Source: Clostridiales bacterium (lineage in GTDB: Bacteria > Bacillota > Clostridia > Saccharofermentanales > Saccharofermentanaceae). From it: a stretch of DNA of 64,000 bases. Made by a program: the position numbers and the translations under genes. The DNA lies in assembly GCA_017962145.1 (NCBI GenBank), contig JAGCVX010000026.1, positions 1 through 64,000 of the forward strand, written 5' to 3'. This document shows positions 1-10,769 of the stretch, one piece after another (position 1 is the first letter of the stretch; each line of letters opens with the position of its first letter). Below the pieces are notes generated by a model. It was not told the DNA's origin. It saw only the letters and a program-made list of their open reading frames with translations, and did no database searches.

Positions 1-36
1 ACCCTTGAAATAAAGCCCTGAAGGAGGCAGTGAATT

Positions 37-321
37 ATGAATAAATCAGAACTTATTGATGCAGTTGCAAAGGCAACTAACCTGACCAAGAAGCAGTCCG
101 AGGCAGCTATCAACGCTACTCTCGATGCTATCGGCGATGCTCTCGCTGCTAAGAAGCCGGAGAAGGTTGTTCTCGTTGGTTTCGGTACATTCGAGACAAA
201 GAAGCGTGCAGCTCGTAAGGGCCGCAACCCGAGCACAAAGGAAGTTATCGATATCCCGGCTTCCAAGGCTCCTGTTTTCAAGGCTGGTAAGGGTCTGAAG
301 GACAAGGTTAACAAGAAGTAA
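37..321 (+). CDS. hup: HU family DNA-binding protein
   Basis: This is a 94-residue histone-like protein that binds and bends DNA as a dimer in the nucleoid. The full family length is present. The signature GFGTFE lies at residues 48-53 and the flexible DNA-binding arm contains RNP at 63-65, followed by the basic C-terminus ([10 protein letters not shown]). An AAGGAGG ribosome binding site lies about 10 bases before the ATG. The promoter is outside or at the very edge of the window. It is followed at once by a strong hairpin terminator shared with the convergent gene. No unusual feature; the identification is firm. Confidence 0.97.
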   Translation: MNKSELIDAVAKATNLTKKQSEAAINATLDAIGDALAAKKPEKVVLVGFGTFETKKRAARKGRNPSTKEVIDIPASKAPVFKAGKGLKDKVNKK

Positions 322-338
322 TTTTTGTTCCAATTGTT

Positions 339-380
339 GCAAACAAAGACTGTCTCTTTGAGGCAGTCTTTTTTGTTTGC
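339..380. terminator. Bidirectional Rho-independent terminator
   Basis: The inverted repeat GCAAACAAAGACTG ... CAGTCTTTTTTGTTTGC (with a small bulge) ends in T-runs on both strands. It sits between HU, reading right, and the Spo0A-C gene, reading left, so it can terminate both. Confidence 0.85.
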
Positions 381-405
381 CTCAGGGACCCTGTTCTTCT
401 TCTCT

Positions 406-999
406 TCACGCTCTTCCGAACTCATCAACGACCTTCTCGAGAACCGCATCTAAAAGCGTCCGAAGAAGCGGTACGACCCGCATGCCGGGATCGATCTTGC
501 TACTCTTTCTGACTGCATAACGGATATTCCTCTCCACCTGTACCGGCGACATCTGAAAGACAGGATCCGCCAGAGGATATAGAGACTTCGATACTCCTTT
601 TAAAAGCTTGGGATCCTGATACAGACGATAAAGAAGATAACGCAGGATCTGCGTGCCGGTAAGGCCCGGATCCATGCCAAAGCCTTGAAGGACATCATCG
701 ATCGCGCAAAAGACCAGAGCATCCTCGTAACGCGCCTTCTCGGGCGGCACTTCACATATCGTCAAAACCTTCGTCTTGACGCGGTCTAAAACATAATTTC
801 CGCCTCTTCGGCCATCAATGAGATAATGCATCTTTCCTTCGGTGTCGCTCAGGCCCACCATACCTGCGGAAAGAAGCATCGTATTTACGCAGTTCAGGAT
901 CGCTCTGTCATCACAGGCAATATAAAATCCATATTCATTCGAGCTTTTGCGTTCTTCCCTGCGAGGCTTGTCATAACAGACTTTCTCCATCGGATTCAT
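406..999 (-). CDS. Spo0A C-terminal-domain protein
   Basis: A 197-residue protein. Residues about 102-175 (GLTGTQILRYLLYRLYQDP, then SKSLYPLADPVFQMSPVQVE, then RNIRYAV) resemble the DNA-binding C-terminal domain of the sporulation regulator Spo0A, including the LYP...VERxIRxA pattern. The N-terminal 100 residues are not a normal phosphoacceptor receiver; I see no clear conserved aspartate pocket. It could be a DNA-binding regulator that does not need phosphorylation, but this is inference. A longer reading frame begins at 1014, but only the ATG at 999 has a GGAG at a proper distance. It is the last gene of a leftward set that includes ligA. Confidence 0.72.
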   Translation of the reverse strand: MNPMEKVCYDKPRREERKSSNEYGFYIACDDRAILNCVNTMLLSAGMVGLSDTEGKMHYLIDGRRGGNYVLDRVKTKVLTICEVPPEKARYEDALVFCAIDDVLQGFGMDPGLTGTQILRYLLYRLYQDPKLLKGVSKSLYPLADPVFQMSPVQVERNIRYAVRKSSKIDPGMRVVPLLRTLLDAVLEKVVDEFGRA

Positions 1000-1073
1000 A
1001 CGCTCACGCTCCATATTGTTTTGTATGACAATTAAAGCACGAAACCAGATGGCATCGCAATATGATATATCAG

Positions 1074-1556
1074 TTATTTCGTTTTTTCTACGAGTTTCTT
1101 TTTCGTGTTGGCGAGTTTGGTTTCGGCTTCCTGTTCACCAAAGCCTTCCTCGACATCTTCGAGCTTTTCTTTCAGCTCCACAGAATACGCATAATGCGCG
1201 TAAGGCGTGTATTTGATGTTGACTTCATCCCCTTCTTTCAGCTCGAAAGAAAACGGATTCACATAATAGGTCTCCCCATCGATCACGACGATATTTTTCA
1301 GGTCGTTCACCGCCTCGATCTTCCCGCTTCCCATACGGTAGGTAGAACGAAGGACTGTCGTCGTATCGAGGATTCGCGGGATCGAAAAGATCGCCAACTG
1401 GACCAGAAGAATGATCATGCAGACAAACGGCAGGAAGAACAGAAAGCCCTTCTTCCAGCGGTTCTTCTGATTATTCTTGACGCACGTGAGGAATATGATC
1501 AGAAGGATCAGACTCACCAGAAGATGCGTACCCAGATTGGTCCAAAAATAACTCAT
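1074..1556 (-). CDS. Membrane protein of unknown function
   Basis: A 160-residue protein I do not recognise by name. It has two predicted membrane helices (about residues 10-24 and 38-60), then a small soluble beta-rich domain (about 72-125, with VVIDGETYYVNPFSFELKEG) and a charged C-terminal tail rich in Lys and Glu. The pattern resembles small DUF3592-like membrane proteins, but I cannot be sure. The ribosome binding site AGAGGT is 5 bases before the ATG, and the gene starts one base after the stop of the cyclo-ligase gene, so the two are translationally coupled. Confidence 0.7.
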   Translation of the reverse strand: MSYFWTNLGTHLLVSLILLIIFLTCVKNNQKNRWKKGFLFFLPFVCMIILLVQLAIFSIPRILDTTTVLRSTYRMGSGKIEAVNDLKNIVVIDGETYYVNPFSFELKEGDEVNIKYTPYAHYAYSVELKEKLEDVEEGFGEQEAETKLANTKKKLVEKTK

Positions 1557-1557
1557 G

Positions 1558-4187
<2,630 letters not shown>

Positions 4188-4204
4188 TTACGGCCCTTCC
4201 TGGT

Positions 4205-4846
4205 TTACTTCTTGATCTTGCCTTCTTTTCTGCCGCCGGCAAGATACATGACCGGCAGAAGTGTCAGGATAAAGAAGAACGTTCCCCACACGACCAGCGG
4301 CAGATGCAGCAGATTTCCCACCTTCGAGAAGATTCCCTTTTGCGGGACAACGATAAACGGCGAGAATTTATAGATATTCAGTTTCAAAAGACGGTAGAGC
4401 GGATTCATCACACATTCGTAGAACATGCTCACCGGAAGCGCAAAGATAAAGCAGTCAGCGAGATAGCGGGTGATCTCCGTTTTCTTTAATACCACCAGAG
4501 TAACGGAAAGCACGGTCACCAGCGCCACAAATGCCGCCTCGATCGAAAAGGAACGTGTCTTGATCACCTGCACGCAGTAAAGGATGCAAGAGCAGCTTGA
4601 AAAGCACAGAACAAGCGCGTCACTGATCTCCGATCTTCCGAAGAAAAGCGCCACGCAGGTCAGGCCCATCACGACAAGGAGCACTAAGATGGCAAAAACA
4701 AACGCAGGCAGAGGCAGTTTTCCTGCCACTGTCTGCGTGGTTTGCGATATCAGATCCGAAACGGTGCGGAAGGGATAAACCAGAACCGTTCCCCAAAGTA
4801 AAAACAGCAATATGGAAACGATCAATCCACGGATATCACTTCGCAC
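4205..4846 (-). CDS. Polytopic membrane protein, unknown
   Basis: A 213-residue, strongly hydrophobic protein with about five or six membrane helices (for example residues 5-25, 48-70, 100-122, 126-150 and 180-206) and a basic C-terminus (GGRKEGKIKK). I do not recognise the family. The start codon is GTG, chosen because GGAG lies 9 bases upstream and no better ATG exists. It lies 20 bases upstream of ligA on the same strand, so co-transcription is likely; no functional link to ligation can be deduced. Confidence 0.65.
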   Translation of the reverse strand: MRSDIRGLIVSILLFLLWGTVLVYPFRTVSDLISQTTQTVAGKLPLPAFVFAILVLLVVMGLTCVALFFGRSEISDALVLCFSSCSCILYCVQVIKTRSFSIEAAFVALVTVLSVTLVVLKKTEITRYLADCFIFALPVSMFYECVMNPLYRLLKLNIYKFSPFIVVPQKGIFSKVGNLLHLPLVVWGTFFFILTLLPVMYLAGGRKEGKIKK

Positions 4847-4865
4847 TTCACTTCACTCCGAATAA

Positions 4866-5102
4866 TCAGGATTCGAATTCATACGGGTCGTAATCGGCCA
4901 GAAGTTCCTTCAGAACTGCTACTTCTTCTGCAGTAAGTGTGATACCCTTACCGGCACGCTCATGCTCCGGTGCCCAGTCACGGATGTCCAGTTTCGGCTT
5001 ACCGTCATTCCAGCGAATGATGTTGACTTCACGATTCCAGTTCGACTTACTTGTAGAGAGAATACCGATCTCTTTAACGACTTCAGACTTAATCTCTGCC
5101 AT
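4866..5102 (-). CDS. YdbC/PC4-family DNA-binding protein
   Basis: A 78-residue protein of the YdbC group of PC4-like single-strand DNA-binding proteins. The recognisable core is the alternating strand pattern LSTSKSNWNREVNIIRWN, then KPKLDIRDWAPEHERAGKGI and an acidic C-terminal helix. The reading frame is open further upstream to 5219, but the ATG at 5102 has GGAAGG in front of it and begins exactly where family members begin (MAEIKSEVV). It is the first gene of the leftward set leading to ligA. A role in transcription or ssDNA handling is known only for relatives. Confidence 0.82.
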   Translation of the reverse strand: MAEIKSEVVKEIGILSTSKSNWNREVNIIRWNDGKPKLDIRDWAPEHERAGKGITLTAEEVAVLKELLADYDPYEFES

Positions 5103-5159
5103 TTCTAACTTCCTTCCTTCCACGCATGCGCGCATGGACTCTTTTTTCAATTCCACATG

Positions 5160-5179
5160 ATTATAACATATGCTATTAT
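5160..5179. promoter_or_regulatory. Overlapping divergent extended -10 promoters
   Basis: On the minus strand TGTTATAAT (the hexamer at 5160-5165) faces the YdbC-like gene. On the plus strand TGCTATTAT (the hexamer at 5174-5179) faces the metallophosphoesterase. Both have the extended TGn motif and neither has a good -35, which fits extended -10 promoters. The two are so close that polymerase bound at one would exclude the other. Confidence 0.5.
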
Positions 5180-5217
5180 ATTTTTTGACTACAAATTTCG
5201 GGAGGCAGCAAATCCGC

Positions 5218-6108
5218 ATGAACCTTTCAGGTCAAGTCCGAATACTTCTGACTGTATCACCTGTGATCTGGGCGCTCATTCTGATCGCCGCGCTGGGGAT
5301 CATCTGCTTTATCGCCATGATGATCTACGCCTCCTGCGTCCGGGTTTCGGCCGAGGACATCAAGATTTCCGATTCTTCGTCAAATGCACCGTCGCCTGAT
5401 CCTTTGGTGCTGGGTTTTTTCTCGGATTCTCACGGTAAAGGCTGTCCCAAATCCCCGGAATTCATCGCAAACACTTTTATCGAAAACGGCTGTGAGGCCG
5501 TACTTTTCGGTGGAGACTGCGTGCATTCCCACACACTTCACCCCTCCGACCTGGTCATCCTTACGGAAGTTACCCGTCTTCTTAAAGAAAAAGGCATCAA
5601 GCTTTACGCCGTCTACGGAAACCACGACCAGCAGATGAAAGAGGAAGACTATGCACGCATGGGCGTGATCCTTTTAAAAGACTCCTGGCAGACCATCCGC
5701 CTCGGCGATAAGGAATTCGCACTCTGCGGTCTTTTCGACAGCGGTCGCGACGACCGCGTCTGGCCCACACTTCCCGAAGACTTCACCCGTTACGAAGGCT
5801 TCCGCCTGCTTTTAGTCCATAACCCGGATTTCCTCTATAGTCTTCCTGACCTGACCGGCTCCACCGATCCCCGTCCCTTCGACTACATGCTCTCCGGCCA
5901 CCTTCACGGCGGACAGGTCCACCTTCCCGGCAACCTCGAGTTTAAACTTCTGCGCTTCGACCGCATCGCAAGAGAAGGCAAAGTCACCGGCGGCCCCATC
6001 ACATTCCGCGGTTACAAGGGCTACGTCTCCAACGGCATCGGCACCGGCGCACTCCCTATCCGCTTCCGGGCACGCGCCGAGATCAACATAATGAAATTCC
6101 ACTTTTAA
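5218..6108 (+). CDS. Membrane-anchored metallophosphoesterase
   Basis: A 296-residue calcineurin-like phosphoesterase of the YaeI/YkuE type. An N-terminal helix (about residues 10-38) anchors it, so the catalytic domain is probably extracytoplasmic. The metal-binding motifs appear in order: FSDSHGKG, GGDCVHSH, YGNHDQQ, LLVHNPDF and SGHLHGGQ. The ATG at 5218 is preferred because GGAGG lies 12 bases upstream; the same frame opens at 5170 without a site. Relatives act on phosphodiesters such as UDP-diacylglucosamine or phosphoanhydrides, but the substrate here cannot be read from sequence. Confidence 0.85.
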   Translation: MNLSGQVRILLTVSPVIWALILIAALGIICFIAMMIYASCVRVSAEDIKISDSSSNAPSPDPLVLGFFSDSHGKGCPKSPEFIANTFIENGCEAVLFGGDCVHSHTLHPSDLVILTEVTRLLKEKGIKLYAVYGNHDQQMKEEDYARMGVILLKDSWQTIRLGDKEFALCGLFDSGRDDRVWPTLPEDFTRYEGFRLLLVHNPDFLYSLPDLTGSTDPRPFDYMLSGHLHGGQVHLPGNLEFKLLRFDRIAREGKVTGGPITFRGYKGYVSNGIGTGALPIRFRARAEINIMKFHF

Positions 6109-6109
6109 G

Positions 6110-6200
6110 GTTTTTCAGCAACAAAAAACCGAGTTTTTCAATCTGTCCTCGGCTTCGCCTGCGGAGGCTTGAAAAACTCAGTTTTTGTTTGCGAAAAATT
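6110..6200. terminator. Long terminator hairpin with conserved apex (copy A)
   Basis: Nested inverted repeats surround CCGAGTTTTTCAA ... TTGAAAAACTCAG, with A-rich and T-rich outer arms that can serve both directions. The apex at 6143-6168 reads CTGTCCTC, GGC-TTC-GCC, TGCGGAGGC on the plus strand. It lies between two convergent genes. The same apex recurs in four other hairpins of this window (see findings). Confidence 0.8.
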
Positions 6201-6201
6201 C

Positions 6202-6897
6202 TTATAAGCCGGAAACTAATCTATCCAGATCAGCGTCGCTCTTTTCTTCGAGGGCGCCTGATCCGTAAAAGTAGGTCAGAAGCGTTGCAAATGCTTTTCC
6301 GTTGTAGGTAAATACGAAGTCGTAATAGCCTTCGTGCCATTCTTCCGGATTAAGATAGAATGAATCCCACGGAACGTCGTCGCCATCTTCTTCATCGTGG
6401 CAGAGCGCAGAAATGGTAACGAAACCCGGCATCTCTTCACCAAACTGCGTGGTCAGGTAATAGTCCTGATCGTCACGGTGTTCGAGAACAAACACAATAA
6501 TGCCGGTATTCTCCGTTGCTTCCGGATAGAACTCCACATACTCATTCAGTTCAAAAATGCAGCGGATCCCTTCTGTAGAAGCTTCTTTACTGTTATACCC
6601 GGTCGAACCCGCACGGTTACCCGCAAGAGACAGCTTGCTCATGACCTGGCAGGAAGGATCGTCGGTATTGATAAAATACAGTTTTCCCGGAACAAGAGCA
6701 CCTGCCTCAGAACCGGCACCACCGCCCGCGTTCTTCGTCTCCTTATCCTCGTCGTCATCCTTCTTCGTATCCGCCGTTTCATCCGAAGACTTATCTTTCT
6801 TCTTTTTGGAATCATCGTCTTTTTTCGAGCAGCCAAAAGCCGAGAACACAAAAGTCATGGCCAAAACCGCCGCGCCCAGCTTTTTCAGATCTTTCAT
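6202..6897 (-). CDS. Secreted lipoprotein, unknown
   Basis: A 231-residue predicted lipoprotein. The signal peptide (residues 1-22) ends in the lipobox FSAFGC with Cys23 as lipidation site. A very charged linker of Lys, Asp and Glu (about 24-57) follows, typical of a spacer between membrane anchor and folded domain. The folded part (about 65-231) has mixed beta strands but I do not recognise the fold. AGGAGG precedes the ATG. It stands alone between two terminator regions, so it is probably monocistronic. Confidence 0.8.
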   Translation of the reverse strand: MKDLKKLGAAVLAMTFVFSAFGCSKKDDDSKKKKDKSSDETADTKKDDDEDKETKNAGGGAGSEAGALVPGKLYFINTDDPSCQVMSKLSLAGNRAGSTGYNSKEASTEGIRCIFELNEYVEFYPEATENTGIIVFVLEHRDDQDYYLTTQFGEEMPGFVTISALCHDEEDGDDVPWDSFYLNPEEWHEGYYDFVFTYNGKAFATLLTYFYGSGALEEKSDADLDRLVSGL

Positions 6898-6999
6898 AAA
6901 ACTTTCCTCCTAAAGAAAAGACGAAGCTAAAAATCAGTTCTTACTCGTAGGATATCACAAACCGCCCCCAGACGCGACTCCCCCACACCCGACCTTACA

Positions 7000-7095
7000 G
7001 CGCTTTAAGCGAATAAAAGAGAGTTTTCCGTGCCCCTTACAATACGAGAGCAAGGAAACTTACTGCGCTTTAAGCGAATAAAAGAGAGTTTTCCG
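7000..7095. repeat. 31-bp direct repeat pair
   Basis: The same 31 bases (starting GCGCTTTAAGCGAATAAAAG) occur at 7000-7030 and 7065-7095, 65 bp apart. The second copy is the left arm of terminator copy B; the first has no matching right arm. This looks like a partial duplication or a deleted second hairpin. The rest of 6898-7061 holds nothing else I can name. Confidence 0.85.
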
Positions 7096-7168
7096 AGCCT
7101 CCGCAGGAGCAACGCTCCGAGGACAGATCGAGAAAACTCTCCTTTTATCGCTTATTCAAATCGCAGTA
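7061..7168 (-). terminator. Terminator hairpin with conserved apex (copy B)
   Basis: A 108-base inverted repeat just downstream of glgP: ACTGCG pairs with CGCAGT at the ends, and AAAGAGAGTTTTC pairs with GAAAACTCTCCTTTT inside. Read with glgP transcription, the apex is CTGTCCTC, GGAGC-GTT-GCTCC, TGCGGAGGC. It begins 4 bases after the glgP stop codon. Confidence 0.75.
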
Positions 7169-7171
7169 AGA

Positions 7172-9772
7172 TTACTTGATCTTCGCCGCCTTAACCTTCC
7201 AGATCTCTTTTGCATACTCGCCGATCGTTCTGTCGGAAGAGAACTTACCGGAGTTGCAGATGTTGATCCAGCACTTCTTCGCCCAGGCCATGCGGTTTGC
7301 ATAATCCTTGTAAGCCTGGTCTCTTGTCTTTCTGTAATCGTCGAAGTCGCCGAGTACATAGTAAGTATCACCCGGCTGCCAGTTGCTGCCGTAGATGAGA
7401 CCGTTGAACAGATCCTGGAACATGCCTGTTCCTTCGTCGTTAAATGTACCGTCAACGAGTCTGTCCAGAACCTTCTTCAGGCCCGGGATGTTCTCATACT
7501 GCCACTTCGGGTTGTAGTAAGCACGTGTTGCTTCCATATCCTCGACACGGCAGCCGAAGATGTAGACGTTATCGTCACCGACAGACTGTGCGATCTCAAC
7601 GTTTGCGCCATCCCATGTACCGAGGGTAACCGCACCGTTCATCATGAACTTCATGTTACCTGTACCGGAAGCCTCAAGACCTGCTGTAGAGATCTGCTCG
7701 GAGATATCTGCTGCCGGGAAGAGCTTTTCACCGTTACTTACGTTGTAGTTCTCGATGAAGACGACCTTCAGACGGTCCTTCATATCCGGATCGTTGTCGA
7801 TCATCTTCGCGATCTCGTTGATGAACTTGATGATCGCCTTCGCACGGAAGTAACCAGGAGCAGCCTTTGCGCCGAAGAATACCGTTACCGGCGGAATATT
7901 GAGCTTCGGGTTCTCCTTGATACGATCGTAGAGATTCAGTGCATAGATCGCATTGAGAAGCTGTCTCTTATACTCATGCAGACGCTTGATCTGAACGTCG
8001 AAGATGGAATCCGGATTGACCTTGATTCCCTTGGTCTTTTCGAGGTGGTTGCAAAGTGCGACCTTGTTGGCACGCTTCACCTTCAGGAAGCGCTCCATGA
8101 CCTTCTTATCATTTGCGTACTTCTCGAGCTTCTTAAGCTGATCGAGATCGGTGACCCAGTCTTCGTTGCCGAGCAGGTCGGTGATGAGTGCAGCCAGATC
8201 CTGGTCGCAGACACGGAGCCATCTTCTCGGAGTAACGCCGTTTGTCTTGTTGGAGAACTTCTCCGGATAGATCTCGTACCACTCTTTGAGGGTATCACGC
8301 TTCAAGATCTCAGTATGCAGAGCCGCAACACCATTTACCGAGTAAGAACCGTAGATCGCCATCCAGGCCATCTGGACCTTACCATCGGAAAGGATAGACA
8401 GACGGTCAACCAGCTCGGAATACATGCCTTTTTCAAAGAACTGTGCACGCTGCTGGTTGTTGATGCCCTCGACGATCTCGAAGATTCTCGGGAACAGGAA
8501 GCGGAAGATATTGCAGTCCCACTTCTCGAGAGCCTCTGCCATGATGGTGTGGTTGGTGTAAGCAAATGTATGACGTACGATCTCCCATGCATCTTCCCAC
8601 TTCACGCCGTTTTCGTCGACGAGGATACGCATCAGTTCCGGAATACCGATAACCGGGTGTGTATCGTTGAGCTGGATGCTGTTGAGCTCGGCAAACTTGC
8701 TGAAGTCATTACCGTGAACGGCCTTATAGCTTCTTACGATATCCTGCAGGGACGCAGATACGAAGAAGTACTGCTGACGAACACGCAGAACCTTACCGTC
8801 GTAAGAAGTATCGTTCGGGTAAAGTACACGATAGATATCGTTAACACGGTTTCTCTCGATTACGGCGTCATCGAAACGCTGGGAGTTAAACAGGTTAAAG
8901 TCGAACTCCTGAGCCGGCTCGCACTTCCAGAGGCGCAGACGGTTTACATTATGTGTGTTGTAACCGGTGATCGGCATATCGCACGGGATCGCCCATACGT
9001 CGAAATCATTGAAATGCACTCTCACCTTATCTTCATATCTCGGAATTACGAACGGATAGCCATTCTCCATCCAGGAATCCGGATGTTCTCTCTGGAATCC
9101 GTTTTCAAATGTCTGACGGAACAGACCGTAACGATAAAGGATACCGTAGCCGGTTACCGGAAGATTCATGGTCGCGCAGGAATCCAGGAAGCAGGCTGCC
9201 AGACGGCCCAGACCACCGTTACCCAGAGCAGCGTCGGTCTCTTCTTCCAGAAGATCCGTAAGGTTTACACCGAAGCCCTTCATGGCCTCGACGGTCTGCT
9301 CGTAGATACCGAGGTTGACCAGGTTATTGAGCATAGAGCGTCCTACCAGGAACTCAGCAGAGAAATAGTGCGCCTGACGAACAGAAGCGTACTTCTCACG
9401 GGTCTTTTCCCAGTCATCTGCCATGATCTCAACGATCGTACGGGACAGAGCCAGCCAGTAATCTCTGGCAGTACCCTTGTCAGCGCTCTTACCGGAGCAG
9501 GCTTTTACCTGGAAAGCAACCATATCCTGGATCTGCTTTGCAGTATAGTTGTGTGTTGCAGAAGAAACAGCAGGTTTCTTAGCAGGAGTCTTCTTCGCTG
9601 CCGGTTTGGATTCGGTCTTCTTAGCTTGTGTTTTTGTGGAAGACTTGGCTGTGGCGGCCTTCTTTGCCGGTGCTTTTGCCGCAGAAGCTTTGGTTTTTAC
9701 TGTCTTTGCGGTGGAAGCTTCCTTGGAAACTACCTTCTTCTCATTTTCTTTCTTTTGTGCACGTTCACTCAT
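7172..9772 (-). CDS. glgP: Glycogen phosphorylase with basic N-terminal tail
   Basis: An 866-residue glycogen/alpha-glucan phosphorylase that releases glucose-1-phosphate using PLP. Typical segments are YFSAEFLVGRSM, ALGNGGLGRLAACFLDS and the PLP-lysine motif EASGTGNMKFMMNGA. The ATG at 9772 has AGGAGGT 8 bases upstream and replaces an earlier in-frame ATG. Unusually, about the first 72 residues are a low-complexity tail rich in Lys, Ala, Thr and Ser (for example AKKAATAKSSTKTQAKK), absent from ordinary bacterial enzymes of about 800-830 residues and resembling histone H1 tails. It seems monocistronic, ending in hairpin B. Confidence 0.96.
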   Translation of the reverse strand: MSERAQKKENEKKVVSKEASTAKTVKTKASAAKAPAKKAATAKSSTKTQAKKTESKPAAKKTPAKKPAVSSATHNYTAKQIQDMVAFQVKACSGKSADKGTARDYWLALSRTIVEIMADDWEKTREKYASVRQAHYFSAEFLVGRSMLNNLVNLGIYEQTVEAMKGFGVNLTDLLEEETDAALGNGGLGRLAACFLDSCATMNLPVTGYGILYRYGLFRQTFENGFQREHPDSWMENGYPFVIPRYEDKVRVHFNDFDVWAIPCDMPITGYNTHNVNRLRLWKCEPAQEFDFNLFNSQRFDDAVIERNRVNDIYRVLYPNDTSYDGKVLRVRQQYFFVSASLQDIVRSYKAVHGNDFSKFAELNSIQLNDTHPVIGIPELMRILVDENGVKWEDAWEIVRHTFAYTNHTIMAEALEKWDCNIFRFLFPRIFEIVEGINNQQRAQFFEKGMYSELVDRLSILSDGKVQMAWMAIYGSYSVNGVAALHTEILKRDTLKEWYEIYPEKFSNKTNGVTPRRWLRVCDQDLAALITDLLGNEDWVTDLDQLKKLEKYANDKKVMERFLKVKRANKVALCNHLEKTKGIKVNPDSIFDVQIKRLHEYKRQLLNAIYALNLYDRIKENPKLNIPPVTVFFGAKAAPGYFRAKAIIKFINEIAKMIDNDPDMKDRLKVVFIENYNVSNGEKLFPAADISEQISTAGLEASGTGNMKFMMNGAVTLGTWDGANVEIAQSVGDDNVYIFGCRVEDMEATRAYYNPKWQYENIPGLKKVLDRLVDGTFNDEGTGMFQDLFNGLIYGSNWQPGDTYYVLGDFDDYRKTRDQAYKDYANRMAWAKKCWINICNSGKFSSDRTIGEYAKEIWKVKAAKIK

Positions 9773-9817
9773 AACGTAGCACCTCCTTTTCCCCATTGGT
9801 ATAAAACCACATTTGCT

Positions 9818-9845
9818 ATTTTAGCAGACTTCACAATTTCTGCAA
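9818..9845 (-). promoter_or_regulatory. Promoter of glgP
   Basis: On the minus strand TTGCAG, a 16-base spacer and TGCTAAAAT form a sigma-A type promoter with an extended -10, about 45 bases upstream of the glgP start codon. Confidence 0.5.
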
Positions 9846-9887
9846 ATCAATGTATTCTTATATATAGGATTTTTCGGGAGGCAAGAC

Positions 9888-10769
9888 ATGACCCATTTGA
9901 CCCAAGCTCTAGTATTAGCGCTGATTGCTGCCGTGATGGCGATTCCGGCATATTTTATCTTCAACAAGATGCCTGAGGCCTGGCTTCAGGACTACGATTT
10001 CGATCCGAAAGCACCCAACGTCCGTCTGGCCAAGCGATTCAAGACCTACCACATCCCTGTATTCGCCGTGATCTATGCCGTTTTGGTGTTCATCAGCTCC
10101 TATATGTACCCGGATTTCATGAACCTGCACTTTATCCTGCGTTTTACCGCACTGATACTCGCACTTCCGGGCTTTACGATCATCATCATGTCCGATACCT
10201 TAAACCGTATCATCCCGGACCACATCATCGTACTGAATATCGCGCTGTCCATCTTCTATTTCGTCAGTGACTTTGTCGACGGAAATATCTGGATCGACGC
10301 CGGAAAGCCCTGGTACCATTTCATTTTGAACCGTGTTCTGGCCGCACTCATCGGAAGCGGACTGCTCTTTTTAGTCGGATATATCTCATCCGTCATCGCC
10401 AAAGCCGAAGCGATGGGCATGGGCGACGTCAAGCTCCTGTTCCTCTGCGGCCTTCTCAGCGGCCTGAGAGGCCTGATCTTCGTCGTATTTATCGCATTTA
10501 TCACAGCAGCGGTCGTTGCCGTTCCGATGCTCGTCAGAAAGTACAGACGCAAAGCCAAAGAAGAACGTGAGATCCGCGAGAGTCCCGATCCGGCAAAAGC
10601 AAGAAAGATCCTTGCGAAGAAGAAGCGCGAAATGCACTTTGCCGATGACCCGGACTACCTGGCTTTCGGTCCGTTCCTCGTTCTGGGAACCGTGCTTTTC
10701 GTACTGTATGAGCCTTATTTCCTGTCGCTGTTTACCAGATACTTCAGCACTCTTATCGGGGGCGTCTGA
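9888..10769 (+). CDS. A24-family prepilin peptidase
   Basis: A 293-residue polytopic membrane protein. The second half carries the type IV prepilin peptidase signature GMGDVKLLFLCGLLSG near residues 178-193, with a possible first aspartate in the MSDTLNRIIPDHI segment near residue 103. LAFGPFLVLGTVLF near the C-terminus is also typical of the family. The N-terminal cysteine-rich methylase domain of PilD-type enzymes is missing, as in TadV or archaeal-type peptidases. GGGAGG lies 8 bases before the ATG. No pilin or Tad genes are in the window, so its substrate is elsewhere. Its stop overlaps the next start (TGATG), so the two are coupled. Confidence 0.8.
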   Translation: MTHLTQALVLALIAAVMAIPAYFIFNKMPEAWLQDYDFDPKAPNVRLAKRFKTYHIPVFAVIYAVLVFISSYMYPDFMNLHFILRFTALILALPGFTIIIMSDTLNRIIPDHIIVLNIALSIFYFVSDFVDGNIWIDAGKPWYHFILNRVLAALIGSGLLFLVGYISSVIAKAEAMGMGDVKLLFLCGLLSGLRGLIFVVFIAFITAAVVAVPMLVRKYRRKAKEEREIRESPDPAKARKILAKKKREMHFADDPDYLAFGPFLVLGTVLFVLYEPYFLSLFTRYFSTLIGGV

